Below the pieces are notes generated by a model. It saw only the letters and a list, made by a program, of their open reading frames with translations, searched no databases and had not been told where the DNA came from. A program made the translations under genes and the position numbers. Of a stretch of DNA of 64,000 nt, positions 47,618 through 56,263 are shown piece by piece. The stretch comes from Rugosimonospora acidiphila (GTDB lineage Bacteria; Actinomycetota; Actinomycetes; Mycobacteriales; Micromonosporaceae), in the NCBI RefSeq assembly GCF_039543385.1, contig NZ_BAABJQ010000023.1, forward strand, positions 1-64,000, in the 5' to 3' direction. The first letter of the stretch is position 1. Every line of letters starts with the position of its first letter.

Positions 47618-49333
47618 TCAGGACGCGGTGGCCAGGCCCCACTCCTGGTCGTTGTACGGCGGACCCGCCTGGGTGCCGTTACCGCGGATGTTCAGGATGT
47701 TCGCGTACGCGGCCAGAAGGTACGGCTTCGGGTACAGCGGGAGGACATACGCGTCGTTGGTCATGATCGTGTCGGCCTGGTTCAGGTCGTCGATCGCCTT
47801 CTGGTTGTCGGTCTGCTGCGAGGCGTCCTTGAGCAGAGCGTCGGCCTGCGGGTTGCTCCAGTGGCCGTAGTTGCTGGCACTGGTGCTCGTCCAGGTCTGG
47901 GCGGCGTTCGCGAAGACGAACGGCGGCTCGACCCAGGCGAAGTCGATCAGGTCGTAGTCACCGCTGCTCAGCGTGCCACCGAGGTCGCTGATCGAGGTGG
48001 GCGTGATCTTGATGCCCAGCTGGCCCAGCTCGCTCTGGATCAGCTCGCAGGTCTGCTGCCGCAGCACGTTGCCCTGGGTGAACGAGCAACGGAACTGGAC
48101 CGCCTGGCCCGACGGGGTCTTCAGCGCCGTGCCGACGCCGGTGTACCCGCCGCTGGTCAGCTGCTGCTTCGCCTTGTCGATGTCGCCGCTGCCCTGGCCG
48201 GTCGACGAGACCACGTCCTTGTACCCGTTCATGCCCGGGAGGAAGTTGTGGTTGCCGAGGGGCTGGATGCTCGAGTCGAACTGGCCGACCGTCTTGGCGA
48301 TGATCTGCTTCGTGTCGATCGCGTCGAAGATCGCCGTCCGCAGCTTGAGGTCCTTCAGCATCGAGTTCTGCAGGTTGATGTCGATGTGCTCCCACTGCAG
48401 GCCGATGCCGACCGTGCTGTTCACACCGTCAATCTGCTTGATCTGGTTCACGATGTCCGCGTCCGGCTGCGGGAAGATCGCCTGCACCTCGTTGTTCTGG
48501 AGGGCCGGCACCTCCTGCGTCTGATCCGTGATGATGCGGAAGACCAGCTGGTCAAGCGACGTCTTGGTCTTGCCGTACCACTTCGGGTTGGCCGTCTCGG
48601 TGATCGAGTTGTCCTTGTCGTACTTGCTGATGATGAACGGACCACCGGACCAGGTCGGCTGGGTGTCCTCGAGCCACTTGAACGACGCGGCGAGGTCACC
48701 ATGCTGGTTGGCGAGGTGGGCCGGGTACAGCGGCCCGAAAAGGCCCTTCCAGTCCGTGTACGGCGTGTTGAAGACCACCGTGACCGTCTTGCCGTTGTCC
48801 GAGCCGGTGACCGACTTGACCTGGTCGTACCCGGAGTTGGTGGCGGCCTCGCAAGTCTTGCAGTCGACGCCGTTCATGGTCTTCCACATGTACGTGAAGT
48901 CGTCGACGTTGATCGGCGTCCCGTCGCTCCAGACCGCGTCCGGGTTGATCTTGTAGACGATCGTCTGCGGGCTGGAACTCGTCTGCGTCACCGAGGTCAT
49001 CAGGTCGGTGTTCAGGGTCGGCTGCAGGTCCGGGGTGTTAATGAAAGGCGTCGGCGTGATGCCGTCGAGTGCTTCCTGGCCCTCGAGGACGTTGCCGTCG
49101 GCGCTGTTCAGGTTCCACCCGACGATGGTCTTCTCAAGCACATAGCTGATCGAACCACCCTTCTTAACCGTCCCCGAGTTACAGGTGAGCGGCTTGGTGG
49201 CGCAGTCCGCGAAGCTCCCCGAGGCACTCCCGCCGGAGGTGGAGGATCCAGATCCTCCGCCACAGGCCGTCACCGCGAGGAGAGACGCCACGCCAACCGC
49301 GAGGAGGCCGAAAAGCCCCTTCGTAGTGCGCAT
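47618..49333 (-). CDS. dppA: dipeptide/oligopeptide-binding lipoprotein (SBP family 5)
   Basis: A 571-residue substrate-binding protein for the Dpp/Opp importer. The signal peptide (MRTTKGLFGLLAVGVASLLA) ends at the lipobox VTAC, so the mature protein is tethered by Cys24. The SBP5 signature region is visible (INPDAVWSDGTPINVDDFTYMW). The C-terminal lobe has WVEPPFVFANAAQTW. It is the first gene of the operon and is separated from dppB by a hairpin. It may bind oligopeptides, nickel complexes or sugars, since family 5 is broad, but the operon layout favours peptides. Confidence 0.93.
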   Translation of the reverse strand: MRTTKGLFGLLAVGVASLLAVTACGGGSGSSTSGGSASGSFADCATKPLTCNSGTVKKGGSISYVLEKTIVGWNLNSADGNVLEGQEALDGITPTPFINTPDLQPTLNTDLMTSVTQTSSSPQTIVYKINPDAVWSDGTPINVDDFTYMWKTMNGVDCKTCEAATNSGYDQVKSVTGSDNGKTVTVVFNTPYTDWKGLFGPLYPAHLANQHGDLAASFKWLEDTQPTWSGGPFIISKYDKDNSITETANPKWYGKTKTSLDQLVFRIITDQTQEVPALQNNEVQAIFPQPDADIVNQIKQIDGVNSTVGIGLQWEHIDINLQNSMLKDLKLRTAIFDAIDTKQIIAKTVGQFDSSIQPLGNHNFLPGMNGYKDVVSSTGQGSGDIDKAKQQLTSGGYTGVGTALKTPSGQAVQFRCSFTQGNVLRQQTCELIQSELGQLGIKITPTSISDLGGTLSSGDYDLIDFAWVEPPFVFANAAQTWTSTSASNYGHWSNPQADALLKDASQQTDNQKAIDDLNQADTIMTNDAYVLPLYPKPYLLAAYANILNIRGNGTQAGPPYNDQEWGLATAS

Positions 49334-49729
49334 GTTCCCTCCAGTCGGCTACCGCAGCCCACGAAGGACCGGACGTCCAGATGACTGGACGGCGACAACT
49401 GGGGCTGCGTTGTAGTGCCTAAAGGAAACGACGCCGCGCGCCGCCTGCAAAGAGGCCGCGAGAATTCGTGACTCTCCCGTTATCGGAACCAGGGGTCAGA
49501 GTCACGTTGGTAGCCCTAACAGCTGGTTTCGGCTGACCGAAAAGTCGAGTCGGGATAGCCAGAACCGCCGACACGGATGACCGGAATGTCGGTTATGGAG
49601 GGCAGCTCTACCGCCAGTGCCCAGGGACGGGGCATCCTGCCCCAGCGTCCCACAAACAGGCCATCGATAGCTATGCCCGAATGGCCGCGCGGACCGGCCT
49701 CTCGCCGGCCCGAAAACCCCTGGTAGCGG
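49334..49729. other. 396-bp intergenic region between dppA and efeB
   Basis: No supported gene. It holds the dpp promoter region with an 8-bp dyad GTGACTCT (49468-49475) and AGAGTCAC (49498-49505), about 135-170 bp upstream of dppA, a possible operator. It also holds the imperfect hairpin at 49624-49651 beyond efeB. Confidence 0.55.
49624..49651 (-). terminator. imperfect hairpin after efeB
   Basis: GGGACG pairs with CGTCCC (49624-49629, 49646-49651) and GGGCA with TGCCC (49630-49634, 49638-49642), with a 3-nt bulge. It lies about 80 bp past the efeB stop and probably ends the efe transcript. Confidence 0.55.
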
Positions 49730-50989
49730 TCAGCCCACCAGGTCCTGAGCCCAGTACCGGCCCTGCCCGGAGGGGGCCGGCGGGCAAGCGAACAGGCCCG
49801 AGCCGACGTGCTGGATATACTCATTGAGGGCATCGTGGGCACCCAGGCCCCGCTGCAAAGTAACAAACTGTTTACGCGGGTCCTTTTGAAACGCGATAAA
49901 GAACAGTCCCGCATCGAGTTCGCCACTCGCTGAAATGATGCCGTCGGTATATGAATACCCACGGCGAAGGATCCTGATCCCACCGTTATTTTCGTGAGCG
50001 GCGAGCCGGATATGGGCGTTGACCGGAATCACCGGCTGCCCGCTCGCGTCCTTGGCCGCGAAGTTCGGCGTGTCGCGCTCGTTACTGCCTGTCAGCGGAG
50101 CACCGGTGTACTTGAACCTGCCGAAGACGTGCTGCTGGTCGGCCAGGTAGTCACGGTCCCACGCCTCGATGTGCATGGCGATCCGGCGGGCCACCAGGTA
50201 GCTGCCGCCCCGCATCCACTGCTGGTCGGTCTCGTCCCCGACCCAGACGTGCTGGTTCATCAGCTGCGCGTCGCTGCCGTCGATGTTGCGGGTGCCGTCC
50301 TTGAAGCCCAGCAGATTGCGCGGTGTCTCCTGGCTGGCCCCGTTCGAGGTGGCGTTGCCGAAGCCCAGCTGGGACCAGCGCATGACCACCGTTCCCCGGC
50401 CCAGCCGGGCCAGGTTACGGATCACGTGGAAGGCCACCACCGGGTCGTCCGAGCAGGCCTGCACGACCAGGTCACCGCCGCTGCGCGCGGGGTCGAGGTT
50501 TTCCGGGGGAAGCATCGGCAGGTCGGCCAGCGCGGCCGGGCGCCGGGAGGCCAGCCCGAACCGGCCGTCGAACAGCGACGGACCGACCCCGAAGGTGATC
50601 GTCAGGTTCGCCGGCGAGGAGCCGTACGCCTCGCCGGTGTCCGCCGGCGGCGCCACGAGCGTGTTGCTGTCCCCGGGCACCGGCTTCCCGTCCGCCATCG
50701 CCGCCGCGGCGGCGGTCCAGGTCTGCAGCAGCTGCCTGAGGGCCGCCAGATTCTCCTGCGGGCTGCCGTCGACGGTCAGGTCGTAGGTGGCGAAAGCCAG
50801 CCGGGCCGGCGCCGGGGTGGCGATGCCGGCCTGGTGCGCGCCGTAGAAGGGCACCTTCGCCACGACCGGCGCGGCGGTCTTGGATGAGCCACTGTCGCAG
50901 CCGGCGAGGGCGCCGCTGGTGGCGGCGCCGGCGACCGCGGCCCCGCCGAGGGCCAGCAGCCCTCGGCGGGAGGCACGGAATTCGGTCAT
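49730..50989 (-). CDS. efeB: EfeB-type DyP peroxidase (deferrochelatase)
   Basis: A 419-residue haem peroxidase exported by Tat: twin arginine in ASRRGLLALGG, then a hydrophobic core ending in a lipobox-like ALAGC. The DyP hallmark GFKDGTRNID (GXXDG) and the C-terminal haem region (FFIAFQKDPRKQFVTLQRG) are intact. EfeB oxidises ferrous iron and/or recovers iron from haem for uptake by EfeU. The start overlaps the efeO stop by one base (TGATG). It is the third gene of an efeUOB operon. Confidence 0.95.
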   Translation of the reverse strand: MTEFRASRRGLLALGGAAVAGAATSGALAGCDSGSSKTAAPVVAKVPFYGAHQAGIATPAPARLAFATYDLTVDGSPQENLAALRQLLQTWTAAAAAMADGKPVPGDSNTLVAPPADTGEAYGSSPANLTITFGVGPSLFDGRFGLASRRPAALADLPMLPPENLDPARSGGDLVVQACSDDPVVAFHVIRNLARLGRGTVVMRWSQLGFGNATSNGASQETPRNLLGFKDGTRNIDGSDAQLMNQHVWVGDETDQQWMRGGSYLVARRIAMHIEAWDRDYLADQQHVFGRFKYTGAPLTGSNERDTPNFAAKDASGQPVIPVNAHIRLAAHENNGGIRILRRGYSYTDGIISASGELDAGLFFIAFQKDPRKQFVTLQRGLGAHDALNEYIQHVGSGLFACPPAPSGQGRYWAQDLVG

Positions 50990-52143
50990 CAGGAGGTGAC
51001 CTTAGCGGCGACCTGGGACAGGGGCTCGGCCAGGGCGTCCACCTTCTGGGTCAGCATGCGGCGCTGGTCGTCGCCGACTGTGCTGTAGTCGACAAACCCG
51101 CCGCCGGAGGTCTGGAACGGCTTGAGGGAGTCGAGGACATCGGTGAACTCCTGGCTGACCGTGCTCGCCAGCTGCGCGTCGATCTTCTGCAGCGCCGGCT
51201 GCAGCAGCTGGAACGCCTTCTGGCCGCCGAGGACGTTGGCCTGGAAGTCGGACAGGTCGGTGTGGCTGTACCGGTCCTCCTCACCCGTGATCTTGCTGGA
51301 GGCGACCTCGTTGAGCAGCTCGGTCGCGCCGTTGGCCAGCTGCGCGGGCTGGTAGTTCGTGGTGGCCACCAGGCCCTTGAGCTTCGCCACATCGGCGTCC
51401 AGCTTGTCGGCGATCGGGCTCATGCCGGCCAGCGACTTGTCCTGCCACAGCGCCTTCTCGATCCGGTGGAAGCCGGTCCACTGGCTCGGGTCCTCGACGT
51501 CGTCGACCCGGGCGTCGATGTCCGGGTCCAGGTCGCCGAAGCTCTCCGCGACCGGCTCGACCTCTTCGTAGTAGTACCGCGCCGGCGCGAACGCCGCCTC
51601 GGCCGCCGAGATGTTCCCGGCCCGCACCGCGTCGGTGAACGTCTTGGTCGCCGGTACCAGCTTGTCGACCTCACCGATCACGTACTGCTTGTACCCGGTC
51701 ACCGCCTGGTCCAGCGCGGTCTGGACAGCCGGATCGACCGACTGCTTCGTGGCGGTGCCGGTCACCGTGAAGTCGGCCTTCTCGGTCTTCGCGTTCGGGC
51801 AGTAGACCGTGTAGCTGCCGGCGTCCAGGTGCAGCGAGAAGGTGCCGGACAGCCCCGGCGTCAGGTTCTCCTTCTCGCCGACGATGTTCCCGCCCTGCTG
51901 CAGCTCGGCCTCGGTCACCTTGTTCGCGCTGGTGTTGGTCACCTCGAAGGTGGCCGCGCCGGCCGGGATCGAGCTCGGCGTGGTCTTGCACCCGTTGTCG
52001 TTGAGCTCGATCTTCACCTTGGTGGCGCCGCTGGCAGCCGCCGCGTCGTCCTTGTTCTTGCTGCTACAACCGCTGATCACCAACCCGGCCAGCGCGAGTA
52101 TGGCGGCCGCGCGCAGTGCGCCGGTCGGTACGGGTCGAGACAT
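50989..52143 (-). CDS. efeO: iron-uptake protein EfeO (cupredoxin plus M75 domains)
   Basis: A 384-residue extracytoplasmic lipoprotein. The signal peptide ends at lipobox VISGC near residue 26. An N-terminal cupredoxin-like domain follows (~40-130; KIELNDNGCKTTPSSIPAG, GSYTVYCPNAK). The imelysin/M75 domain (~140-384) carries the HXXE iron motif in FHRIEKALW. EfeO delivers iron to the EfeU permease. It lies 67 bp after efeU and overlaps efeB by one base. Confidence 0.95.
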   Translation of the reverse strand: MSRPVPTGALRAAAILALAGLVISGCSSKNKDDAAAASGATKVKIELNDNGCKTTPSSIPAGAATFEVTNTSANKVTEAELQQGGNIVGEKENLTPGLSGTFSLHLDAGSYTVYCPNAKTEKADFTVTGTATKQSVDPAVQTALDQAVTGYKQYVIGEVDKLVPATKTFTDAVRAGNISAAEAAFAPARYYYEEVEPVAESFGDLDPDIDARVDDVEDPSQWTGFHRIEKALWQDKSLAGMSPIADKLDADVAKLKGLVATTNYQPAQLANGATELLNEVASSKITGEEDRYSHTDLSDFQANVLGGQKAFQLLQPALQKIDAQLASTVSQEFTDVLDSLKPFQTSGGGFVDYSTVGDDQRRMLTQKVDALAEPLSQVAAKVTS

Positions 52144-52210
52144 GGTGAAGCGCTCCTTGTCGGATCTGGTGACAGCGGTGGGGGTGGTGGTGCGGTGCGG
52201 GTGAATCGGC

Positions 52211-53128
52211 TCAGGCGTGCGCCGAGGAGCTGCTGGTCGGGGCGGGCTTCCCGGCGGCGGGCTGGCCGTTGGCGGCGGGCTGGCCGTTGGCCGCCTGGGC
52301 GGCGGCGGGCTTGCCGGCCGACCGGCGCTGGCCGCGCGGCCAGGCGACGTAGGCGAGCATCGGGATGGCGTACACCAGCCAGACGATGGCCTCGACCACG
52401 GTGGGGGTCGGCTGCAGCCCCAGCACGCCGGTCAGCAGCGAGGCGAGCACCGTGCCGGGACGGACCAGCCAGGTGAGGTCCACCGCCTGGCCCTGGCCGA
52501 AGTTGATCCAGCCCGCCTCGTGCGCGGTGTGGAACACGGTCATGGCCAGCCCGGCCGCGACCAGGACCAGCACCAGTCCGGTGATCTTGAAGAACCGGCC
52601 GAGGTTGAGCCGCACGCCGCCGCGGTAGATGCCGTACCCGATGGCGATCGCCACCAGGATGCCGATCGTCGCGCCCGCGGTCCCGGACGTCACGCTGGTG
52701 CTGTTCTGGATCACCGAGATGAGGAACACAGCGGTCTCGAAGCCCTCCCGGAGCACCGCGAGGAAGGCCATCACCACCAGTGCCCGCGCGGAGCCGGTGT
52801 TCAGCGCCTGGGCGGCCGCTCCCTCCAGCTCCTTCTTCATGCCGCGGGCGTGCTTGCTCATCCAGAGGATCATGAAGGTGACCATCGTGACCGCGAAGGC
52901 GCCGATGACCGTCTCCAGCCCCTCCTGCTGCTGCTGCGGCAGCTCCTTTGACAGGGCCACCAGCCCGATCCCGATCAGGAGGCAGAGCACGACCGCGGCG
53001 ATCACGCCGATCCACATCTGACGCAGCGCGTCCCGGCGACCGTTGCGATTGAGGAAGGCGGCGATGATTCCGACGATGAGCGACGCCTCGACGCCCTCCC
53101 GCAAGCCGATCACCAGGGTTGGGATCAT
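52211..53128 (-). CDS. efeU: ferrous iron permease EfeU (FTR1 family)
   Basis: A membrane permease of 305 residues with about seven helices. The two FTR1 iron motifs are REGVE (residues ~10-14) and REGFE in FLAVLREGFETAVFLIS. The C-terminal tail carries alanine/proline/glutamine repeats (NGQPAANGQPAAGKPAPT). ATG 53128 is chosen because the first motif follows at once, rather than the upstream in-frame ATG at 53158. Two DtxR/IdeR-like boxes at 53182-53224 lie upstream, so iron-dependent repression is expected. Confidence 0.95.
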   Translation of the reverse strand: MIPTLVIGLREGVEASLIVGIIAAFLNRNGRRDALRQMWIGVIAAVVLCLLIGIGLVALSKELPQQQQEGLETVIGAFAVTMVTFMILWMSKHARGMKKELEGAAAQALNTGSARALVVMAFLAVLREGFETAVFLISVIQNSTSVTSGTAGATIGILVAIAIGYGIYRGGVRLNLGRFFKITGLVLVLVAAGLAMTVFHTAHEAGWINFGQGQAVDLTWLVRPGTVLASLLTGVLGLQPTPTVVEAIVWLVYAIPMLAYVAWPRGQRRSAGKPAAAQAANGQPAANGQPAAGKPAPTSSSSAHA

Positions 53129-53181
53129 CGCAGCGTGCTCCTCTCCACCGTCCGCCATGGACGGTCCGACCGTGCCTCAGA

Positions 53182-53200
53182 TGAGGCTAGCCTAAGTCAA
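53182..53200. promoter_or_regulatory. DtxR/IdeR-like iron box 1 upstream of efeU
   Basis: TGAGGCTAGCCTAAGTCAA matches the 19-bp DtxR/IdeR consensus (TTAGGTTAGSCTAACCTAA) at 14 of 19 positions by eye. It lies 54 bp upstream of the efeU start. Confidence 0.68.
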
Positions 53201-53205
53201 AAACC

Positions 53206-53224
53206 TTAGGCAAGGCAGACCTTA
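53206..53224. promoter_or_regulatory. DtxR/IdeR-like iron box 2 upstream of efeU
   Basis: TTAGGCAAGGCAGACCTTA also matches the consensus at 14 of 19 positions by eye, with both conserved outer half-sites. It starts 5 bp past box 1. Paired boxes are common at iron-repressed actinobacterial promoters. Confidence 0.62.
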
Positions 53225-53242
53225 CTAAGGACACGTAGAGTA

Positions 53243-53273
53243 ATGGCCCGCCTCCGGGACGGAGGCGGGCCAT
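53243..53273 (-). terminator. hairpin terminator after ahcY
   Basis: Perfect 13-bp stem ATGGCCCGCCTCC (53243-53255) with its complement (53261-53273) and a 5-nt loop, 28 bp past the ahcY stop. Confidence 0.9.
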
Positions 53274-53301
53274 TGGTGCCTGCGACGCGATGAGCGGCGG
53301 C

Positions 53302-54798
53302 TCAGTACCGGTAGTGGTCCGGCTTGAACGGCCCCTCGGTCGGCACGCCCAGGTAGGCGGCCTGACCATCGCTGAGCGCAGTGAGCTTGACACCCAGCGC
53401 GTCCAGGTGCAGCCGGGCGACCTTTTCGTCCAGGTACTTCGGGAGCACGTAGACGCCCACCGGGTACTCCGAGGGCTTGGTGAACAGCTCGATCTGCGCA
53501 AGCACCTGGTTGGTGAACGAGTTCGACATCACGAAGGACGGGTGGCCGGTCGCGTTGCCGAGGTTGAGCAGCCGACCCTCGGACAGCACGATGATCGCGT
53601 GACCGTCCGGGAAGGTCCACTCGTCGACCTGGGGCTTGATGTTCTCCCGGCGGATCCCCGGCGTCCTGGTGAGGCCGGCCATGTCGATCTCGTTGTCGAA
53701 GTGCCCGATGTTGCCGACGATCGCCTGGTGCTTCATGTTCGACATGTGCTCGGCGGTGAGCACGTCACGGCAGCCCGTCGCGGTGACGAAGATGTCAGCG
53801 ATGCCCACCACGTCCTCCACGGTGGACACCTGGTAGCCGTCCATCGCGGCCTGCAGCGCGCAGATCGGGTCGACCTCGGTCACGATGACCCGGGCGCCCT
53901 GACCCCGCAGCGACTCCGCGCAGCCCTTGCCCACGTCGCCGTACCCGCAGACCACCGCGACCTTGCCGCCGATGAGCACGTCGGTGGCCCGGTTGATGCC
54001 GTCGACCAGCGAGTGCCGGCAGCCGTACTTGTTGTCGAACTTCGACTTGGTCACCGAGTCGTTCACGTTGATCGCCGGGAAGAGCAGTTGGCCCTCCTGG
54101 CGCATCTCGTAGAGCCGGTGCACGCCGGTGGTGGTCTCCTCGGTGACGCCCTTGATGCCGGCCGCCAGGCGAGTCCACCGCTTGTTGTCCTCGGTGAGCG
54201 AGCGGCGCAGGACGTCCAGGATGACCGCGTACTCCTCGCTGTCGGTCTCGGCCGTCGCCGGCACCGCGCCCGTGCCCTCGAACTGCGCGCCCTTGTGTAC
54301 CAGCAGGGTGGCGTCGCCACCGTCGTCGAGGATCATGTTCGGACCCTCGCCGTCGGGCCACAGCAGCACCTGCTCGGTGCACCACCAGTACTCCGGCAGC
54401 GTCTCGCCCTTCCAGGCGTAGACCGGAACGCCGGCCGGGGCCTCGGGCGTGCCGTTCGGCCCGACCACGATCGCCGCGGCCGCGTGGTCCTGGGTGGAGA
54501 AGATGTTGCAGCTGGCCCAGCGGACCTCCGCGCCCAGCGCCACCAGGGTCTCGATGAGCACCGCGGTCTGGATGGTCATGTGCAGCGAACCGGTGATCCG
54601 GGCGCCGCGCAGCGGCTGCGCCGCGCCGTACTCCTCGCGCATCGCCATCAGCCCGGGCATCTCATGCTCGGCGAGCTGAATCTCCTTGCGCCCGAAGGCC
54701 GCGAGTGACAGGTCGGCGACCTTGAAGTCGCCTTCCGCCACCGATCGCGCACGAGACGCCGCCGCGCTGTCAGCTGGCGTGGGAAGCGTACTGGTCAT
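53302..54798 (-). CDS. ahcY: S-adenosylhomocysteine hydrolase
   Basis: A 498-residue NAD-dependent enzyme that splits S-adenosylhomocysteine into adenosine and homocysteine, clearing the product of methylation. RITGSLHMTIQTAVLIETL, the lysine/aspartate segment SVTKSKFDNKYGCRHSL, NAD-binding loop VCGYGDVGKGCAES and the C-terminal PDHYRY are intact. The ~40-residue insertion of the actinobacterial form is present. ATG 54798 is the start; the open frame upstream lacks coding character. A structured leader (54897-54953) and a terminator (53243) flank it. Confidence 0.97.
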   Translation of the reverse strand: MTSTLPTPADSAAASRARSVAEGDFKVADLSLAAFGRKEIQLAEHEMPGLMAMREEYGAAQPLRGARITGSLHMTIQTAVLIETLVALGAEVRWASCNIFSTQDHAAAAIVVGPNGTPEAPAGVPVYAWKGETLPEYWWCTEQVLLWPDGEGPNMILDDGGDATLLVHKGAQFEGTGAVPATAETDSEEYAVILDVLRRSLTEDNKRWTRLAAGIKGVTEETTTGVHRLYEMRQEGQLLFPAINVNDSVTKSKFDNKYGCRHSLVDGINRATDVLIGGKVAVVCGYGDVGKGCAESLRGQGARVIVTEVDPICALQAAMDGYQVSTVEDVVGIADIFVTATGCRDVLTAEHMSNMKHQAIVGNIGHFDNEIDMAGLTRTPGIRRENIKPQVDEWTFPDGHAIIVLSEGRLLNLGNATGHPSFVMSNSFTNQVLAQIELFTKPSEYPVGVYVLPKYLDEKVARLHLDALGVKLTALSDGQAAYLGVPTEGPFKPDHYRY

Positions 54799-55142
54799 GA
54801 AAACCCCTGTCGTCGAGGCAGTGTGAAAAAGGCACAGGCCCGTCGACTGTAGCGTTTTGCCGGAGCGCGGACGGGGATTGGGTGGCCACGGGCAGCGCGC
54901 GGGGCGGTGGCCGGTGGGCGAACTTATCCGCCCATCGCTCCACCGCCCCGCGCTTCCCCCCGGTTTGGTTCCCCCGCGCGTGACTCGGACCTTCGTCGCG
55001 ATAGCGCTGCGTAAGGACAGCATTACTGAGCGGAGCCAAAGCCGTCAAGCCAAACGGTAGAACTAGCCACTAATAACCGCGAATTCGGACGTTTAGCCGA
55101 TAAGGGCATTCAACCGGTCAGGCGGCCGAAAAGTACCCGCGG
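54799..55142. other. 344-bp region: ahcY leader and manA 3' flank
   Basis: No supported gene. It contains the two-tier hairpin described separately, and about 190 bp of lower-GC sequence up to the manA stop with no strong terminator. Confidence 0.6.
54897..54953 (-). promoter_or_regulatory. two-tier hairpin in the ahcY 5' leader
   Basis: A perfect 14-bp outer stem (54897-54910 with 54940-54953) encloses a second perfect 6-bp hairpin TGGGCG/CGCCCA (54915-54920, 54929-54934), with asymmetric internal loops of 4 and 5 nt. It ends about 100 nt before the ahcY start. The conserved SAH-riboswitch core (GGAGCGCTGC type) is not found, so the element is unidentified. It could be a terminator/attenuator or an RNA sensor. 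Confidence 0.6.
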
Positions 55143-56261
55143 TCAGGCGACCCCGGCCTGGAAGACATCGCCGCTGCCGGTCACCCGTACCTCCGGCTCC
55201 GACGCCGCCACGAACGCCGCCGCGCCGGCCGGCAGCGACAGCGATCCGGTACCCGTGCTGACCCCGACGGTGCCCGCGACGCACAGCAGGATCCGCGGCC
55301 CCGACGCCGGCAGCATCGTCTCGCCGTCGCGGACGCTCGCCTTGTACAGCGCGAAATCCCGGATCGGCGCGGACCAGGTGGACACCCCGTCCCGTACCGG
55401 CACCGGCCGCACTACCGGCTGCTCCAGCACCTCGAAGCGCAGCACCCGCATCAGTTCCGGCACATCGACCCGCTTCGGGGTCAGCCCGCCGCGCAGCACG
55501 TTGTCGCTGGCCGCCATGATCTCGACCCCGAACCCGCGCAGGTAACAGTGCAGGTTGCCGGCCGGCATCCAGACCGCCTCGCCGGCGGCCAGCGTAACCC
55601 GGTTGAGCAGCAGCGCGACCACCACTCCCACGTCGCCCGGGTAGCGGGCGGCCAGGTCGGTGGCGAGCGGGTGCCCGGCGGCCGCGACCGCGTCCACCAG
55701 GCCGGCTCGCTGCTGTTCCGGCCAGGACATCAACGCCCGCGTGCCGGCGCGCAGCGCCTGCTCCGGGTCGGTGCCGGCGCGCAGCGCGTCGATCACCGGC
55801 CGCAACGCGTCAACCCCCAGCGACTCCAGCTCGGCCGCGGACGCTCGCGGATCCCGGAACCCGCACAGCGCCTCGAACCCATCGTCGAGCGCGACCAGCA
55901 GCTCCGGCTTGTGGTACGGGTCGGTGTACCCGGTGCGCCCCGCCTCGTACGCCTCCCGCGCCTGCGCCGAGTTCGGATGCGCCTGCAGGGACAGCGGCTG
56001 CTCGGCGGCCAGCGCCTTGAGCAGGTACGGCAGCCGGGGGCCGAACTCCTCGACCGTCGAGGCGCCCAGCACGCCGGCCGGGTCCTTCTCCACCGCCTCG
56101 AGCAGCGAGCCGCCCGGCAGTTCCGACGGCTCGTCCGGATGCGCCCCGAGCCACAGCTCCGCCTCGGGTCCCTCGCTGGGCGTCGGTCGTCCGGTGAGGC
56201 TCGCCAACGAGGTGCGCGAACCCCAGGCGTACGCCCTGATCCGGCCGGTCAACCGCTGCAC
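55143..56261 (-). CDS. manA: mannose-6-phosphate isomerase, class I
   Basis: A 372-residue zinc enzyme that interconverts fructose-6-phosphate and mannose-6-phosphate, feeding GDP-mannose and cell-envelope mannolipids. Zinc-ligand blocks are LSLQAHPNS, HKPELLVAL and PAGNLHCYLRG. The N-terminal RAYAWGSRTSLASL is typical. GTG 56261 follows the transporter stop by 2 bp with a GAGAGG site, so it is translated from the same mRNA. It is the last gene of the manB operon. Confidence 0.95.
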   Translation of the reverse strand: MQRLTGRIRAYAWGSRTSLASLTGRPTPSEGPEAELWLGAHPDEPSELPGGSLLEAVEKDPAGVLGASTVEEFGPRLPYLLKALAAEQPLSLQAHPNSAQAREAYEAGRTGYTDPYHKPELLVALDDGFEALCGFRDPRASAAELESLGVDALRPVIDALRAGTDPEQALRAGTRALMSWPEQQRAGLVDAVAAAGHPLATDLAARYPGDVGVVVALLLNRVTLAAGEAVWMPAGNLHCYLRGFGVEIMAASDNVLRGGLTPKRVDVPELMRVLRFEVLEQPVVRPVPVRDGVSTWSAPIRDFALYKASVRDGETMLPASGPRILLCVAGTVGVSTGTGSLSLPAGAAAFVAASEPEVRVTGSGDVFQAGVA

Positions 56262-56263
56262 TG

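Noticed and set aside
43173..49384. Plus-strand open frames across the dpp operon
   Set aside because: All are opposite well-defined ABC transporter genes and have antisense-type composition.
54897..54953. SAH or SAM riboswitch in the ahcY leader
   Set aside because: The conserved cores I know for SAH, SAM-I and SAM-IV riboswitches are absent; only an unidentified hairpin is supported.
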